DNA of 64,000 nt. It comes from Telopea speciosissima (lineage: Eukaryota > Streptophyta > Magnoliopsida > Proteales > Proteaceae). The notes beneath the pieces are model-generated. The model did not search any database. It was given only the letters and a program-made list of their open reading frames with translations, and was not told the origin of the DNA. Of the stretch, positions 63,203-64,000 are shown piece after piece. Both the position numbers and the translations under genes were made by a program. How positions within the stretch are numbered: position 1 is the stretch's first letter; each line of letters begins with the position of its first letter. The stretch is from assembly GCF_018873765.1 (NCBI RefSeq), contig NC_057920.1:9685307-9749306 (forward strand). Direction: 5' to 3'.

Positions 63203-63275
63203 TGGAGATGCAGGGGATCGAACCCTGTACCTCTCGCATGCAAAGCGAGCGCTCTACCATTTGAGCTACATCCCC
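63203..63275 (-). tRNA. tRNA-Ala (anticodon UGC)
   Basis: A full cloverleaf on the minus strand. The acceptor is GGGGATG with CATCTCC plus A. The D arm is GCTC...GAGC with an A box (TAGCTCAAATGG). The anticodon stem CTCGC/GCGAG encloses TTTGCAT, anticodon TGC. The T arm is CAGGG-TTCGATC-CCCTG. There is no intron and no encoded CCA. The gene is 73 nt including the discriminator and looks nuclear and functional. Confidence 0.95.
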
Positions 63276-63469
63276 TATACATTTAATAATCCCTTATTTA
63301 TCATTTTAATGACTATTGAACACTACTTTTCCTGGCTGGAATTAATTTCACTTAAATGGGCCATCAAATAGTGGGCTGGAGCTTTGTTAAGTGGGCATTG
63401 ATATACATTAATATATATCTAGTGGGCTATGATACCTTGATGGGCTTTGATAATTTCACTTAAATGGGC

Positions 63470-63605
63470 CATCAGAATCAATCAGGGTCGGGCTGGGCTT
63501 GAAAAAACCCTGCTAGAGTCGTCTAGGCTTGGGTTTAGGTTAAAGCTCCTAGGTTTGGGCTAGGGTTAAGGCCAAACCCAGTTCAGCCCAGCCCATTGAC
63601 ACCCC
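63470..63605. mobile_element. hAT-type MITE end fragment
   Basis: gggtcgggctgggctt on the left and cagttcagcccagcccattg followed by acaccccgtag on the right. This resembles the GGGC-rich hAT-type element at 28814-29280. The terminal repeat on the left is not clear. Confidence 0.4.
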
Positions 63606-63673
63606 GTAGTCGAATGGAATTATTCTTCAGAGTGTGAAGTCCTTGTTAAAGAGCACATTGCTATAATACCACT

Positions 63674-64000
63674 TGTTGGGACCAGTGGAAGCCTAAGAGG
63701 ATAGTAAATTAGATGATGCAGAATAACATAACAAATTAAAAACTTTCTATCCAAACAAACTTATGAATGCAATTGTTGTAAGGAAACTATTAGTACAGAA
63801 CAGAGAGAAAATGAAAGATTCAAAGATAGATACATCTAAGATTTAAAAGTAGTTCACAACCTTGCCTACATTCACTATCAAGTGATACGTACTTACACAT
63901 TTGAACTTTACACTAATAATCAATTTTTAAATGACATTGATCAAACCTTCCCATAATCACAATAAACCCAAATGTTTTTGGCTCACACTCAAACCTTCAT
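63674..64000. mobile_element. Possible LTR fossil, runs off the window
   Basis: Starts with tgttgggaccagtgg after 'ataccact', and contains 'agtagttcacaaccttgcct', words common at copia-type LTRs in reverse. It continues beyond the last base, so nothing can be said about its other end. Confidence 0.35.

Overview
The window is nuclear DNA of a flowering plant. Evidence is intronless family-1 UDP-glycosyltransferase (UGT) genes with the plant PSPG box, plant LINE tails with zinc-binding and RNase H-like domains, tRNA-derived SINEs, LTR fossils with plant-type LTR ends, many MITEs, and a nuclear-type tRNA-Ala. The sequence alone does not fix the species.

The core is a head-to-tail array of eight UGT copies, all on the minus strand, most like group E / UGT72 (hydroquinone, monolignol and phenolic glucosyltransferases). 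Going left to right: UGT-1 (6956-8464, intact), UGT-2 (11839-13355, frameshifted pseudogene), UGT-3 (21096-22619, intact), UGT-4 (25997-26632, 5'-truncated pseudogene), UGT-5 (31591-33069, intact frame), UGT-6 (44930-46516, intact), UGT-7 (50518-52293, intact frame with a MITE inserted in the coding sequence), UGT-8 (57479-59023, two in-frame stops). Copies 1-5 form one sequence group and 6-8 another. The array grew by segmental duplication: copies share flanks, and most insertions can be dated relative to duplication because the paralogous flank is an empty site.

Between the genes lie transposable-element relics. These include MULE-type palindromic MITEs with 9-bp target duplications, two or three larger MULE-like elements that may carry captured host sequence (one with a SEC61-beta fragment), hAT-type MITEs with 8-bp duplications, LINE 3' ends, SINEs, and solo or partial LTRs. 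Apart from the UGTs, the only host genes recognised are a broken SEC61-beta copy (about 42.1-42.3 kb) and tRNA-Ala(UGC) near 63.2 kb.

The most unusual observations are: the in-frame MITE in UGT-7 together with loss of its conserved TATA region; a catalytic-dyad Asp replaced by Glu in every copy where the site can be read except UGT-6; an Asn-to-Ser change in the PSPG box of UGT-5; and the set of datable palindromic elements. No complete undescribed multi-gene system was found.
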